Shown here in pieces: positions 8,489-16,931 of a stretch of DNA of 64,000 nucleotides. Source of the DNA: Christensenella tenuis (GTDB taxonomy: Bacteria; Bacillota; Clostridia; Christensenellales; Christensenellaceae); the NCBI RefSeq assembly GCF_014287795.1, contig NZ_JACOON010000001.1:558001-622000 (forward strand), read 5' to 3'. The notes under the pieces were generated by a model. It made no database searches, had not been told where the DNA came from, and saw only the letters and a list, made by a program, of their open reading frames with translations. Position 1 is the stretch's first letter. Every line of letters starts with the position of its first letter. The position numbers and the translations under genes are program-made.

Positions 8489-9169
8489 TTATGCCTTTTC
8501 TTCGATAAAGGACATCGTCAGCATCGAGAATACATAGGACTGCATACCAAGATGGAACAAAATGAAGTAAATAGAAGCAAGCGCCGGAACACCGACCGCA
8601 AAATAGCCCATTGCCCCATAAAGCATATCCATAACGACAAGCCCGCTGAACATATTACCGAAAAGCCGGCATGCAAGAGAAATCGGCACAGCCACCGAGG
8701 AAAGAACGTTGATCGGAACCATGAATGCCTTCGGCTCAGCATAGGTCTTAAGCCATCCTTTCACTCCGCGGAACCGGATTGAATACGCAATAATAAGCAC
8801 AAACGTAATCAGCGCGAGCCCTATCGTGCAGTCAAGGTCCGTAGCGGGCGAACGGATTCCCATAAATTCCAAAAGGCCGCTGCAAATGATAAAACCAAAA
8901 ATCGTCATAATGTAGGGAGCAATGGAGCTTGCTTTTTTTCCCGCCCCCATAATCGAGGTTGAAAATTTATTTACCCCTTCTACCATAAGTTCCATTACAT
9001 TTTGCAGCCCCTTAGGAACCCTCTTGAAATTTTTAAGAATCACAAAACGAAAAATGAGCCCAAACACGATAATTGCCAGCGTCGTGCCAAAGGCCGCAAT
9101 CAGCGTCGTTGATACGGTCCAACCGCCGAAGATCGTTACTTTGTCAGGGAATACGCTTGGTATATCCAT
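8489..9169 (-). CDS. atpB: ATP synthase Fo, subunit a
   Basis: Stator membrane subunit forming the two ion half-channels. 226 residues, about five to six hydrophobic helices. The essential Arg is in the conserved SLACRLFGNMFSG segment (about 164-176), and the last helix carries the Gln of LGMQSYVFSML. The start overlaps the atpI stop (TAATG). Length is at the short end for the family but no element is missing. Confidence 0.95.
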   Translation of the reverse strand: MDIPSVFPDKVTIFGGWTVSTTLIAAFGTTLAIIVFGLIFRFVILKNFKRVPKGLQNVMELMVEGVNKFSTSIMGAGKKASSIAPYIMTIFGFIICSGLLEFMGIRSPATDLDCTIGLALITFVLIIAYSIRFRGVKGWLKTYAEPKAFMVPINVLSSVAVPISLACRLFGNMFSGLVVMDMLYGAMGYFAVGVPALASIYFILFHLGMQSYVFSMLTMSFIEEKA

Positions 9170-9459
9170 TATTTTTGCTCACCTCCACTCTGCCTGTATT
9201 TTTTAATTGTCAAAATGCCTGTTACGACTGGAATGCCAATCATTGCAGCTGCAACCCCAGCCGCACACCAAATCATAGCCTCCAAGGAAATAAACCTAGC
9301 CATTAACCATAGCACCACTAAAATCAAAGCAAGTTTGGCAATGGTGAGCGGAACCGCAATTGCTGTATTTCTTTTATCAGCCGTCATCATTGCAATCAAC
9401 TTTTTCAGGAAAAGCACCTCAAGCACTCCGAGACCAAGCCCGATGAAGATTCCCCACAT
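9169..9459 (-). CDS. atpI: ATP synthase subunit I-like membrane protein
   Basis: 96 residues, about four hydrophobic segments, first gene of the ATP synthase operon and overlapping atpB by the TAATG stop/start. Known AtpI proteins assist assembly of the c ring or supply Mg2+; this protein's sequence is poorly conserved, so the call rests on size, topology and position. A good sigma-A promoter lies 39-67 bp upstream. Confidence 0.75.
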   Translation of the reverse strand: MWGIFIGLGLGVLEVLFLKKLIAMMTADKRNTAIAVPLTIAKLALILVVLWLMARFISLEAMIWCAAGVAAAMIGIPVVTGILTIKKYRQSGGEQK

Positions 9460-9497
9460 ACTACTTTACCTGCTCAAATTCAAAATTTCTAAGCCCT

Positions 9498-9526
9498 AGT
9501 GTAGCCCTATTCCCCAGAGAATGCAA
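9498..9526 (-). promoter_or_regulatory. promoter of the ATP synthase operon
   Basis: Minus strand: TTGCAT (9521-9526), 17-bp spacer, TACACT (9498-9503), about 39 bp before the atpI start codon. Confidence 0.65.
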
Positions 9527-9605
9527 CCGTAAATACTGCCAAAAACCAGGTTTTATTTTTATTATTCCAGCAATGCGCATGTATACGCGCAAATACTTGC
9601 GATAT

Positions 9606-10658
9606 TCAATACGTTTCGAAAAAGCATGCGGTTTTGCCGGGGAAGCAGGCATCAAATTTGCTGCCTTGGGCGTACGCACCTGCGGCAGCTTGCGCTAATT
9701 CTCCTATAGTGAGTGAAAGGTCCGCTTTTTCTACGGTTTCCTCTACCAGGTTTGTTTCGCCTTCCACTTTTTCTACCCGCAGGTTGTAATGCTCTTCCAG
9801 AAAATCATCTTTTATTTCAAGTATAAAATGCTCGGCCTTAAGCGGCATTTTTTTGAGCAAGCAAACGGGTTCCAATACCCGCATCATTGTAAATTCTTCT
9901 GCCGCCTCGTCAGGCGGCGAGGGAAGAAAATAATTTATCCTTTCCGCCGGAATGGAGCCCAAGAGCAACTCACGCGCTTTTTTTCCTTCAGCCACCAGTT
10001 CAAATACATCTGCGGTGTTCTCCTCCATATAATAAAGAGCATAAGAAACAGGCTCCTCATCCTCATTCACAATTGCGTATCCCCGATCGGCAAAAAGCAA
10101 TTGCAGCCACTTCGAAAAGCGCTCCTTGGAGCGAATAAATGAGTGATCGTAAGCGGCAATATATCGGTGATAGGCCCGACGCATATTTTCTTCCGGAATT
10201 TTATCATATGTGGAAAAAATCGCCGGTTCTTTTTCCATGTGTCCAGAATTGGGTCTCATACTCTCTCTTTTTACATATGCAACCGTTTCATATCCGAATT
10301 GGCGATAGAAGGCATGTAGAAACGGATGCAGGTATGTAACGGCAAGTCCGCTTTTTCTCATGCCGAGCATGGCACTCTTCACCAAGTCTCGCATCAACCC
10401 GCGCTTTCTTGCCTTGGGCAGGGTTGCGCAGCCTGCCAAAAACTCTGTTTTGAAATCAATACCCGAAATGCTCGCCTGAAAATCCAGCATAAAAAGATCG
10501 GCTATGAGCTCACGCCCGTCATAACAGCCGAGCGTGTCCTCATAGCGCACAATTCGATTAAAATATTCGTCAATGAAGGCATCAGAATCCCCAAAGCAAA
10601 TCTTCCATATTTCCTTTGCTTTTACTTCATCTTTCCTTGAAAGCGGCCTGATATTCAT
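9606..10658 (-). CDS. Eis-like GNAT N-acetyltransferase
   Basis: 350 residues with the layout of the Eis family: an N-terminal GNAT domain with the acetyl-CoA loop (ATLPKARKRGLMRDLV, about 93-108; R/K-x-x-G-L pattern) and the following SGLAVTYLHPF..FYRQFGYE signature, a second degenerate GNAT domain, and an SCP2-like C-terminal domain (LVEETVEKADLSLTIGELAQ). Eis proteins acetylate amines, including aminoglycosides and peptides; substrate here unknown. It overlaps the DUF2156 gene by 4 bases. Both follow pyk closely, so the three may form one transcript. Confidence 0.82.
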   Translation of the reverse strand: MNIRPLSRKDEVKAKEIWKICFGDSDAFIDEYFNRIVRYEDTLGCYDGRELIADLFMLDFQASISGIDFKTEFLAGCATLPKARKRGLMRDLVKSAMLGMRKSGLAVTYLHPFLHAFYRQFGYETVAYVKRESMRPNSGHMEKEPAIFSTYDKIPEENMRRAYHRYIAAYDHSFIRSKERFSKWLQLLFADRGYAIVNEDEEPVSYALYYMEENTADVFELVAEGKKARELLLGSIPAERINYFLPSPPDEAAEEFTMMRVLEPVCLLKKMPLKAEHFILEIKDDFLEEHYNLRVEKVEGETNLVEETVEKADLSLTIGELAQAAAGAYAQGSKFDACFPGKTACFFETY

Positions 10659-11563
10659 GTTGTTTCTCCACTTAAAATCACATCATATTTTTCCAGCATA
10701 AACACCGGATGATACGACTGCTTTGCCTTGCGGATTCCCGGCACGCCCATATCTTCCGCACGGTTAATATAGGTACAGTGCGGCCATACGTTTTTTACAA
10801 AAGCGTTATTGACGTAGGTAAACAATCCATTGTAATCTGAACGCGCCTTTTCAATGTGGATAATCGCCGTATCTTCGCTGATCTGTTCTCCAAAGGAAAA
10901 CGCGACGACTTCGCCTGCAATTTTAATTACGCATCCTTTGAAATTCAGTTCCCGCCAATGGTCAAGCGCTTTTGTGATGGAAAGCAATTCTTCTTCCGCT
11001 TCACGCGGGTCGGCATCTTTATCCGCTGCCCAATCTTCCTGAAGCTTCAGGCATTCGTCCCGGTACCGGTCTTCATAAAGAGCGAATTCGCTTTGATAGG
11101 TGCGGAGGAACGCATTGATATGGTTTCGCTTGGAATGATATTTCTTTCCCGAAAGCTCAATCAGATCCTGCGCATGATAAACATATTCTGAATTATATTC
11201 ATCATAAACGAAATCATATCGGTCGCCACAATCGTTTTTGATCTTTTCCACCATGCGCGGCGTTGCACATTTGATATAAAATATGCCTCCTTTATCCGCC
11301 ATATATTCCTCGCATTTTCGCATATATGGTTCGATCGATTCATTTGGATCTTTCAGGTAAGGCGGAAGCATAAAAGGCTTATAGACGTCGCTGTACATCC
11401 AAATATATAATCCATTTCCTTCCACTGCCATTTGGATATCCCAAGCTTCCTGCCATGTATACATATTGGAAAACGACGCTTCGGAATGTCTGAAATTCTG
11501 TGGCATCACAAAACGGTCGAAGATTAGTTTATCTTCCAGTTCTAACGGTTTAAAATTAAGCAT
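10655..11563 (-). CDS. DUF2156 (phosphatidylglycerol lysyltransferase C-terminal-like) protein
   Basis: 302-residue soluble protein of the DUF2156 type, a double GNAT-like fold related to the aminoacyl-transfer domain of MprF. It carries the recognisable ELSGKKYHSKRNHINAF segment (about 136-152) and the C-terminal SYHPVFMLEKY. There is no membrane flippase domain, so this is the stand-alone soluble form whose substrate is unknown. It lies 8 bp after pyk and overlaps the Eis-like gene; two acyltransferase-fold proteins in tandem suggest related modification chemistry, but that is inference. Confidence 0.8.
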   Translation of the reverse strand: MLNFKPLELEDKLIFDRFVMPQNFRHSEASFSNMYTWQEAWDIQMAVEGNGLYIWMYSDVYKPFMLPPYLKDPNESIEPYMRKCEEYMADKGGIFYIKCATPRMVEKIKNDCGDRYDFVYDEYNSEYVYHAQDLIELSGKKYHSKRNHINAFLRTYQSEFALYEDRYRDECLKLQEDWAADKDADPREAEEELLSITKALDHWRELNFKGCVIKIAGEVVAFSFGEQISEDTAIIHIEKARSDYNGLFTYVNNAFVKNVWPHCTYINRAEDMGVPGIRKAKQSYHPVFMLEKYDVILSGETT

Positions 11564-11571
11564 AAATAATA

Positions 11572-13323
11572 TCAGTCCTCACGATTTTCATTGCAGACAA
11601 GGCCGCGGTCTGCATCCAGCTTGATGTGCGTACCGCTTTTTAAAATCTGCGTTGCGCTTACAGCTCCCACAAGTACCGGAATGTCAAGTGCCATTCCGAC
11701 AATTGCGGCATGCGTGTTCGGCCCATCCTCTTCCGTTATAATACCCGCGGACTGCTTCATTAAATCCAAAATATTGTTTGACGTCGTGGGAACAACCAGG
11801 ATATCCCCCCGTTTGAACGTCTGCCGCGCTTCTTTTTCCGTGCGCGCAACGCAAAGATTCCCGGAAGCACATAGTCCGTTAATACCGGTCCCCTTGACCA
11901 ATACATCGCCCACAATATGAACTTTTAAAAGATTTGTCGTCCCCGCGATTCCCAGCGGAACGCCCGCCATGATCACCACAAGATCTCCGTTTTCGAGCAG
12001 GCCGGCCTGTTTTCCATAGTTGACTACCATCTCAAACAATTCGTCTGTGTTCAGCTTTTGTTCTACTTTCATGGGCGTCACCCCCCATGACATACTGAGC
12101 TGGCGGCATACCTGTTCATCCGGCGAACAGCCAATGATGGGAATGGAAGGCCTGTATTTTGAAACCATACGTACAGATTTTCCCGTTTTTGTTACAGCAA
12201 TAATCGCGGATGCGCCAAGGTCGTATGCAGTCGTACATGCCGCGTGAGAAATTGCATTCGTAACGTCTGAAATCTGTGTCACGTCGTTTTTCTTAAAACG
12301 CATCTCATAATTAATGTCTTTTTCTGTACGCAGCGCGATACGTGCCATTGTTTTTACACATTCTACGGGATATTTTCCCGCAGCTGTTTCTCCCGACAGC
12401 ATAATTGCGCTCGTCCCGTCGTAAATTGCATTGGCGATGTCCGTAGTCTCTGCACGCGTTGGCCGCGGATTATGCATCATGCTTTCCAGCATCTGGGTAG
12501 CGGTAATGACAATTTTCCCTGCTCCATACGCTTTTCGGATCAATTGCTTCTGGAGCACCGGAACTTCCTCGAGAGGAATTTCTACACCCATGTCGCCGCG
12601 CGCTACCATGATACCATCGGAAACCCGCAGGATATCATCAATATTTTTTACGCCTTCCGCATTTTCAATCTTGGCAATAATTTTGGTATTCTGGCACTTA
12701 TATTCGTCAAGTATACGTTTAATATCCAGAATATCCTGCTCACTGCGCGTAAAACTCGCGGCAATAAAATCAACTTCATTTTCGATACCAAAAATAATAT
12801 CTGCACGATCTTTGTCGCTGATATAAGGAAGAGACACTGAAAAACCCGGAACATTGACGCCTTTGCGGTCGGAGAGTACTCCGCCGTTCAATACTTTACA
12901 TGTAATTTCCGTATCGGTAATACACGTCGCCTGCATTTCAATCAAACCGTCGTCAATCAAGATGATTGCTCCCTGCGCAAGATCCTGCGGCAGATCCTTA
13001 AACGAAACCGAAACACAGGTTTCATCCCCTTCCACCTCACGCGTCGTAAGCGTAAAAGTATCTCCCTCTTGGAGTTCAATGCTTCCCTGTTTAAAGGTCC
13101 CAATCCTGATTTCAGGGCCTTTGGTGTCGAGCAGGCAAGCAATATGCCTGCCCGCTTCCGCGCCGATCTTGCGGACTTTTTTCACCCGTTCAAGCTGTAT
13201 TTTATGATCGCCGTGCGAAAAATTCAGGCGTGCCACATCCATACCGGCTTCCACCATGCGCCCAATTGTATGTTCATCTTCACTGGAAGGCCCCAGCGTA
13301 CAAATAATTTTTGTTTTTCTCAT
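11572..13323 (-). CDS. pyk: pyruvate kinase with C-terminal PEP-mobilising domain
   Basis: Glycolytic enzyme transferring phosphate from PEP to ADP. The catalytic barrel shows KIICTLGPSS (4-13), IIAKIENAEG, MVARGDMGVEIP and TATQMLESM. At 583 residues it is longer than the basic enzyme because of an extra C-terminal swivelling-His-type domain with the motif PNTHAAIVG, as in Bacillus-type pyruvate kinases; that domain's role in these enzymes is not settled. It heads a likely operon with the DUF2156 and Eis-like genes. Confidence 0.97.
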   Translation of the reverse strand: MRKTKIICTLGPSSEDEHTIGRMVEAGMDVARLNFSHGDHKIQLERVKKVRKIGAEAGRHIACLLDTKGPEIRIGTFKQGSIELQEGDTFTLTTREVEGDETCVSVSFKDLPQDLAQGAIILIDDGLIEMQATCITDTEITCKVLNGGVLSDRKGVNVPGFSVSLPYISDKDRADIIFGIENEVDFIAASFTRSEQDILDIKRILDEYKCQNTKIIAKIENAEGVKNIDDILRVSDGIMVARGDMGVEIPLEEVPVLQKQLIRKAYGAGKIVITATQMLESMMHNPRPTRAETTDIANAIYDGTSAIMLSGETAAGKYPVECVKTMARIALRTEKDINYEMRFKKNDVTQISDVTNAISHAACTTAYDLGASAIIAVTKTGKSVRMVSKYRPSIPIIGCSPDEQVCRQLSMSWGVTPMKVEQKLNTDELFEMVVNYGKQAGLLENGDLVVIMAGVPLGIAGTTNLLKVHIVGDVLVKGTGINGLCASGNLCVARTEKEARQTFKRGDILVVPTTSNNILDLMKQSAGIITEEDGPNTHAAIVGMALDIPVLVGAVSATQILKSGTHIKLDADRGLVCNENRED

Positions 13324-13415
13324 GCAGTATATTCTCCCATATGATTTTAAAATTTATCGCAACGGCTCCATTCTAACATAAAACCGTTCATAAGTCTCTC
13401 CTTTACCGTAACAAA

Positions 13416-13443
13416 ATAAAGGCTGCGTCTCCACAGCCTTTAT
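13416..13443 (-). terminator. terminator of the EF-G-like gene
   Basis: Perfect 10-bp stem ATAAAGGCTG / CAGCCTTTAT with an 8-base loop, followed on the minus strand by TTTTGTTA. Confidence 0.82.
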
Positions 13444-13459
13444 CTTACCAGTTTTCAGG

Positions 13460-15535
13460 TTATTCTTCCATATCTTTTTTTGCCTGCTCAATAATTTTTC
13501 CTGCCATCTGAGCCGGTACTTCTTCGTACCGTTCAAATGTTTGTTTAAATGTACCGCGTGCCTGCGTCATAGATCTCAGGTCTGTCGCATATTTAAATAG
13601 TTCGCTTAACGGCACTTCCGCCGTCACTTCCTGTAATCCATCAATTGGATTCATGCCAAGAATCCTGCCACGGCGGCGGTTGAGATCGCCAATGATATCT
13701 CCCATGTATTCATCCGGGATCGTAACAACCACTTTCATAATAGGTTCAAGAAGAACTGGATTCGCTTCCGCAATCCCCTTTTTAAATGCGAGGTTTGCCG
13801 CCACTTTAAACGCCATTTCAGAAGAATCCACGGTATGATAGGAACCGTCGTAAAGCGTGCATTTGAGCCCTACTACCGGATAGCCGGCCAAAACGCCTTT
13901 CTGGATGCTTTCTTTCAGTCCCTTTTCAACTGCCGGTATATATTGCCGCGGAACGACGCCGCCAACGATCTTGTCTTCAAAAACGAAATCTGCAAGTCCA
14001 TCGGGAACAGGCGCAAACTCAATCCATACATCGCCGTACTGCCCATGGCCGCCCGACTGCTTCTTGTGTTTTCCCTGTGCTTTAACCGCTTTTTTGATTG
14101 CTTCGCGGTATGGAATACGCGGATCGTGCAGTTCGCCCTCCACATTGAATTTGCTTTTCAATTTATTGTTGATTACTTCAAGATGCATCTCGCCCATACC
14201 GTTCGCCAACATATCGCCCGTTTCGGTATCTTTTACAAGTTTAAAGGTCGGATCTTCGTCCTCCAAACGGTGCAGGCCGGAAAATACTTTTTCTTCCTCG
14301 CCTTTCTTTTTCGCGCCAACGGCAAGGCAAATACACGGTTCAGGAAAATCAAGCGGCGGAAATTTTACAACGCAGGATGTGGAGCACAGCGTATCGCCCG
14401 TCGCCGTATGTTGCAGTTTGGCAACGGCGCCAATGTCGCCTGCTTCAAGTTCCCCCACGTTAATCAGTTTTTTCCCACGCATCACGCCAAGGCCCGAACA
14501 TTTTTCCGGTTTTCCCGTATTGGCGTTCGTGATAGACATATCTGACTTCAAGGTGCCCTGAACAATTTTAATAATGGATAATTTGCCCACAAACGGATCT
14601 GCGATTGTCTTTAACACGTGCGCGGTAAAAGGTGCCGACGCATCAATTTTAAGCGTAATAGAATTGCCTGAAGAATCAAGCGCTTCTGTTCCCGGCATTT
14701 CAGCCGCATTCGGCATCAGCGCAACAATTTCATCCATCAGCTCGCTTACTCCGATATTCGGCGCAGCAGCACTTACAAATACGGGAGCAATACTTCCCTG
14801 AAGAATCCCTGCCCGGAGTCCTTTCAGGATATCCTGCGTGGAAAGTTCCTGCCCGTCGAAAAACTTTTCCATCAGTTCTTCGTCATTTCCCGCTGCATTT
14901 TCCACCAGTGTTTCCCGCAAGCCTTCTGCGTCTGCGGCGCAATCAGCCGGAATCTCTGCTTCCTTCATGTTCTTACCGTCAAACAGATATGCCTTCATGC
15001 CGATAATATCAATGATACCAGTAAATTTTCCATCCTGCATAATAGGCATCTGGACCGCCGTAATGGCTGATGTATATTTTGTGCCAAGCGCCGCTACTGT
15101 TTTCAAATAGTCCGCATGTTCCTTATCAACCTGATTAACAAGAAATGCACGCGGTATCCCATGCTTGGAACAATAGTCATATGCTTTTTGGGCGCCTACC
15201 GGCACAGAACCGCTTGCGCTCAAAACAATCAATGCGCTGTCGCAAAGTTCATACGCCGCGACTGCTTCGCCTTCAAAGTCAAAATAGCCGGGGGCATCAA
15301 TCAAGTTAATTTTCTTATTTTTCCATTCAACCGGCGCAAGTGCGAGCCCAATAGATATTTGCCGTTTTGTTTCCTCTCCGTCATAGTCTGTTACGGTATT
15401 TCCGTCTTCCACACGGCCCATACGCTCTGTCGCACCTGAATCAAAAAGCATTGCCTCGACGAGCGTCGTCTTTCCTTCCCCGCCATGCCCGACAACCGCA
15501 ATGTTAAAAATGTCCTGTGGATGATATATTTTCAT
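13460..15535 (-). CDS. elongation factor G-like translational GTPase (EF-G paralogue)
   Basis: 691 residues with all five EF-G domains, including the domain IV loop GGHGQYGDVWIEF and the C-terminal GRILGMNP..SELFKYATDLRSMTQARG. The GTPase motifs differ from canonical EF-G: G1 is GHGGEGKT (16-23), switch I lacks the usual ERGITI (KRQISIGL instead), G3 is DAPGY (80-84) with Tyr where EF-G has the catalytic His, and G4 is NQVD (134-137) rather than NKxD. This matches the EF-G2-type paralogue group rather than the housekeeping fusA, which normally sits with rpsL/rpsG. It is a single-gene unit with its own terminator. Role uncertain: ribosome-associated but perhaps not a translocase. Confidence 0.85.
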   Translation of the reverse strand: MKIYHPQDIFNIAVVGHGGEGKTTLVEAMLFDSGATERMGRVEDGNTVTDYDGEETKRQISIGLALAPVEWKNKKINLIDAPGYFDFEGEAVAAYELCDSALIVLSASGSVPVGAQKAYDYCSKHGIPRAFLVNQVDKEHADYLKTVAALGTKYTSAITAVQMPIMQDGKFTGIIDIIGMKAYLFDGKNMKEAEIPADCAADAEGLRETLVENAAGNDEELMEKFFDGQELSTQDILKGLRAGILQGSIAPVFVSAAAPNIGVSELMDEIVALMPNAAEMPGTEALDSSGNSITLKIDASAPFTAHVLKTIADPFVGKLSIIKIVQGTLKSDMSITNANTGKPEKCSGLGVMRGKKLINVGELEAGDIGAVAKLQHTATGDTLCSTSCVVKFPPLDFPEPCICLAVGAKKKGEEEKVFSGLHRLEDEDPTFKLVKDTETGDMLANGMGEMHLEVINNKLKSKFNVEGELHDPRIPYREAIKKAVKAQGKHKKQSGGHGQYGDVWIEFAPVPDGLADFVFEDKIVGGVVPRQYIPAVEKGLKESIQKGVLAGYPVVGLKCTLYDGSYHTVDSSEMAFKVAANLAFKKGIAEANPVLLEPIMKVVVTIPDEYMGDIIGDLNRRRGRILGMNPIDGLQEVTAEVPLSELFKYATDLRSMTQARGTFKQTFERYEEVPAQMAGKIIEQAKKDMEE

Positions 15536-15585
15536 GTAATAAGCCTCCCTAATGATATTTATTTATGTGAAGCCTCTTAAAACTT

Positions 15586-15671
15586 AAATTCCATATTGAA
15601 ATGAGTTACACATTCAGTGTAACAGATTACAGCTAAAAAATAAATAAATTTTTCAATTTAATATGGAATTT
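15586..15671. promoter_or_regulatory. nested inverted repeats in the divergent EF-G-like / small-membrane-protein intergenic region
   Basis: Outer arms AAATTCCATATT (15586-15597) and AATATGGAATTT (15660-15671) are perfect 12-bp inverted repeats. Inside lies a second perfect inverted repeat GTTACAC-N5-GTGTAAC (15605-15623). The region separates two divergent genes and has no T-run, so regulator binding sites are more likely than a terminator. Confidence 0.5.
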
Positions 15672-15723
15672 GAAGGCATTCTGTGCAATAATAGGAAAAG
15701 TATTGGAAATCGAGGGGTATTCT

Positions 15724-16011
15724 ATGAAACAACTTACGGAAAAACAATTGAATTTTTGGCAGAAATTTTTAGGGATTGTTGCCGGTATCGGCATCTGGCT
15801 GGCAATTTATTTTGGAAGCGAGTCCGATAATATTCTCCTTCAATATTTATTTCTCATTATTTTTGTCGTTGTTATTTTTGGGCAGCGAAAAATTGAACGT
15901 TCGCTGGATATGCGGCTGACATTATTTACTAAATTCTGGTTGATTGGGCTGGTTATTGGATTGGGTCTTTTCTTCCTTGTCGGTGCTCTTACAGGCAGAA
16001 TATTCAGTTAA
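15724..16011 (+). CDS. small membrane protein of unknown function
   Basis: 95 residues, not recognised. Three hydrophobic stretches are visible, about residues 14-31, 40-53 and 68-88, separated by short charged loops (ERSLDMR between the second and third). I chose ATG at 15724 because GAGGGG precedes it by about 7 bases; the frame is open further up to 15670, but that stretch lacks a ribosome binding site. It is divergent from the EF-G-like gene and followed by a strong terminator, so it is monocistronic. Confidence 0.65.
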   Translation: MKQLTEKQLNFWQKFLGIVAGIGIWLAIYFGSESDNILLQYLFLIIFVVVIFGQRKIERSLDMRLTLFTKFWLIGLVIGLGLFFLVGALTGRIFS

Positions 16012-16025
16012 TTTTCGCAAAATAA

Positions 16026-16053
16026 AAAATCCGGCTGGCAGCCGGATTTTTTT
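16026..16053. terminator. bidirectional terminator between convergent genes
   Basis: AAATCCGGCT / AGCCGGATTT stem with a four-base loop, flanked by A-rich and T-rich runs on both sides. It serves the plus-strand small membrane protein and the minus-strand TIM-barrel gene. Confidence 0.88.
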
Positions 16054-16058
16054 ATTTT

Positions 16059-16718
16059 CTATAAGTTCTCCCGAAAGAGCTGCATTGTCTTCTTGAACAG
16101 TTCCGCATTCGTAGGCGGCGTATACGTAATCGCATCCGCGCCACAGGTAATCGTTTCACGGATGCTATCATCCGTAGGTCCACCTGTCGCAATAATCGGA
16201 ATATACGGATATTTGTTGCGGATTCTCTCAATAATACGGCATGTGTTTTCCGCACCGGATACATTCAAAATATCCGCGCCGCTTTCAATGCGCCTTTCCA
16301 CATCTTCCTTTTCAGAAACGACCGTTACCACCACCGGGATATCCACGCGTTTTTTAATTTTTGCAACAATATCATTATCAATTTCAGGGCTCAATACCGC
16401 TCCGACAGCCCCGCGGAATTCTGTTTCCAATGCCAAATGGACTGCCCGCTCGTCCTTTAGTTCTCCTCCCCCGACGCTGCACATGACAGGCACATCCGCC
16501 GTAGTCATAATCGCCTGATTGATGGAAGGCTGGGGCGTAAACGGATAAACCGCCATAATCGCGTCCGCATCGGTATTCCTGATGAGCGCTATATCTGTCG
16601 TAAACAGAAACGACCGCAGGGTTCTCCCAAATATTTTAATTCCCGGCGCTTGTTGGATTACATCAGGTGCGGAAATAATCAGATATCTCAATTTACTCTC
16701 AAATTCTTTTGCAGGCAT
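16059..16718 (-). CDS. TIM-barrel protein of unknown function
   Basis: 219 residues from ATG at 16718, chosen because AGAGAGG lies 9 bases upstream; the frame extends to 16751 without a good site. The pattern is that of a phosphate-binding TIM barrel of the KDPG-aldolase/ThiE/NanE type: alternating strands ending in DADAIMAVYPF, VPVMCSVGGG, GAVGAVLSPE, IPVVVTVVSE, GADILNVSG, and a C-terminal IPIIATGGPT..GADAITYTPP that resembles a phosphate-binding loop. No catalytic Lys typical of KDPG aldolase is evident. I cannot assign a reaction. Confidence 0.6.
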   Translation of the reverse strand: MPAKEFESKLRYLIISAPDVIQQAPGIKIFGRTLRSFLFTTDIALIRNTDADAIMAVYPFTPQPSINQAIMTTADVPVMCSVGGGELKDERAVHLALETEFRGAVGAVLSPEIDNDIVAKIKKRVDIPVVVTVVSEKEDVERRIESGADILNVSGAENTCRIIERIRNKYPYIPIIATGGPTDDSIRETITCGADAITYTPPTNAELFKKTMQLFRENL

Positions 16719-16880
16719 AGATAAAAACCTCTCTTTGCAGGTCATATTCATTACTAAGTATCATACATCTACCACAAAAAATCAACCATAAACTAAATTC
16801 AATATTTCTGCCGGCGGGCTTTTACACAATTCTCCTGCATCATATCGCTGGACAGAAGGACAAAAAATCATCTGTAATAA

Positions 16881-16918
16881 AAAACAGGCAGGGAACCGCT
16901 TCGCGTCCTGCCTGTTTT
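16881..16918 (-). terminator. terminator of nrdJ
   Basis: Perfect 12-bp stem AAAACAGGCAGG (16881-16892) / CCTGCCTGTTTT (16907-16918) with a 14-base loop, 13 bp after the nrdJ stop. Confidence 0.9.
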
Positions 16919-16931
16919 ACCTTTGGTAGTA

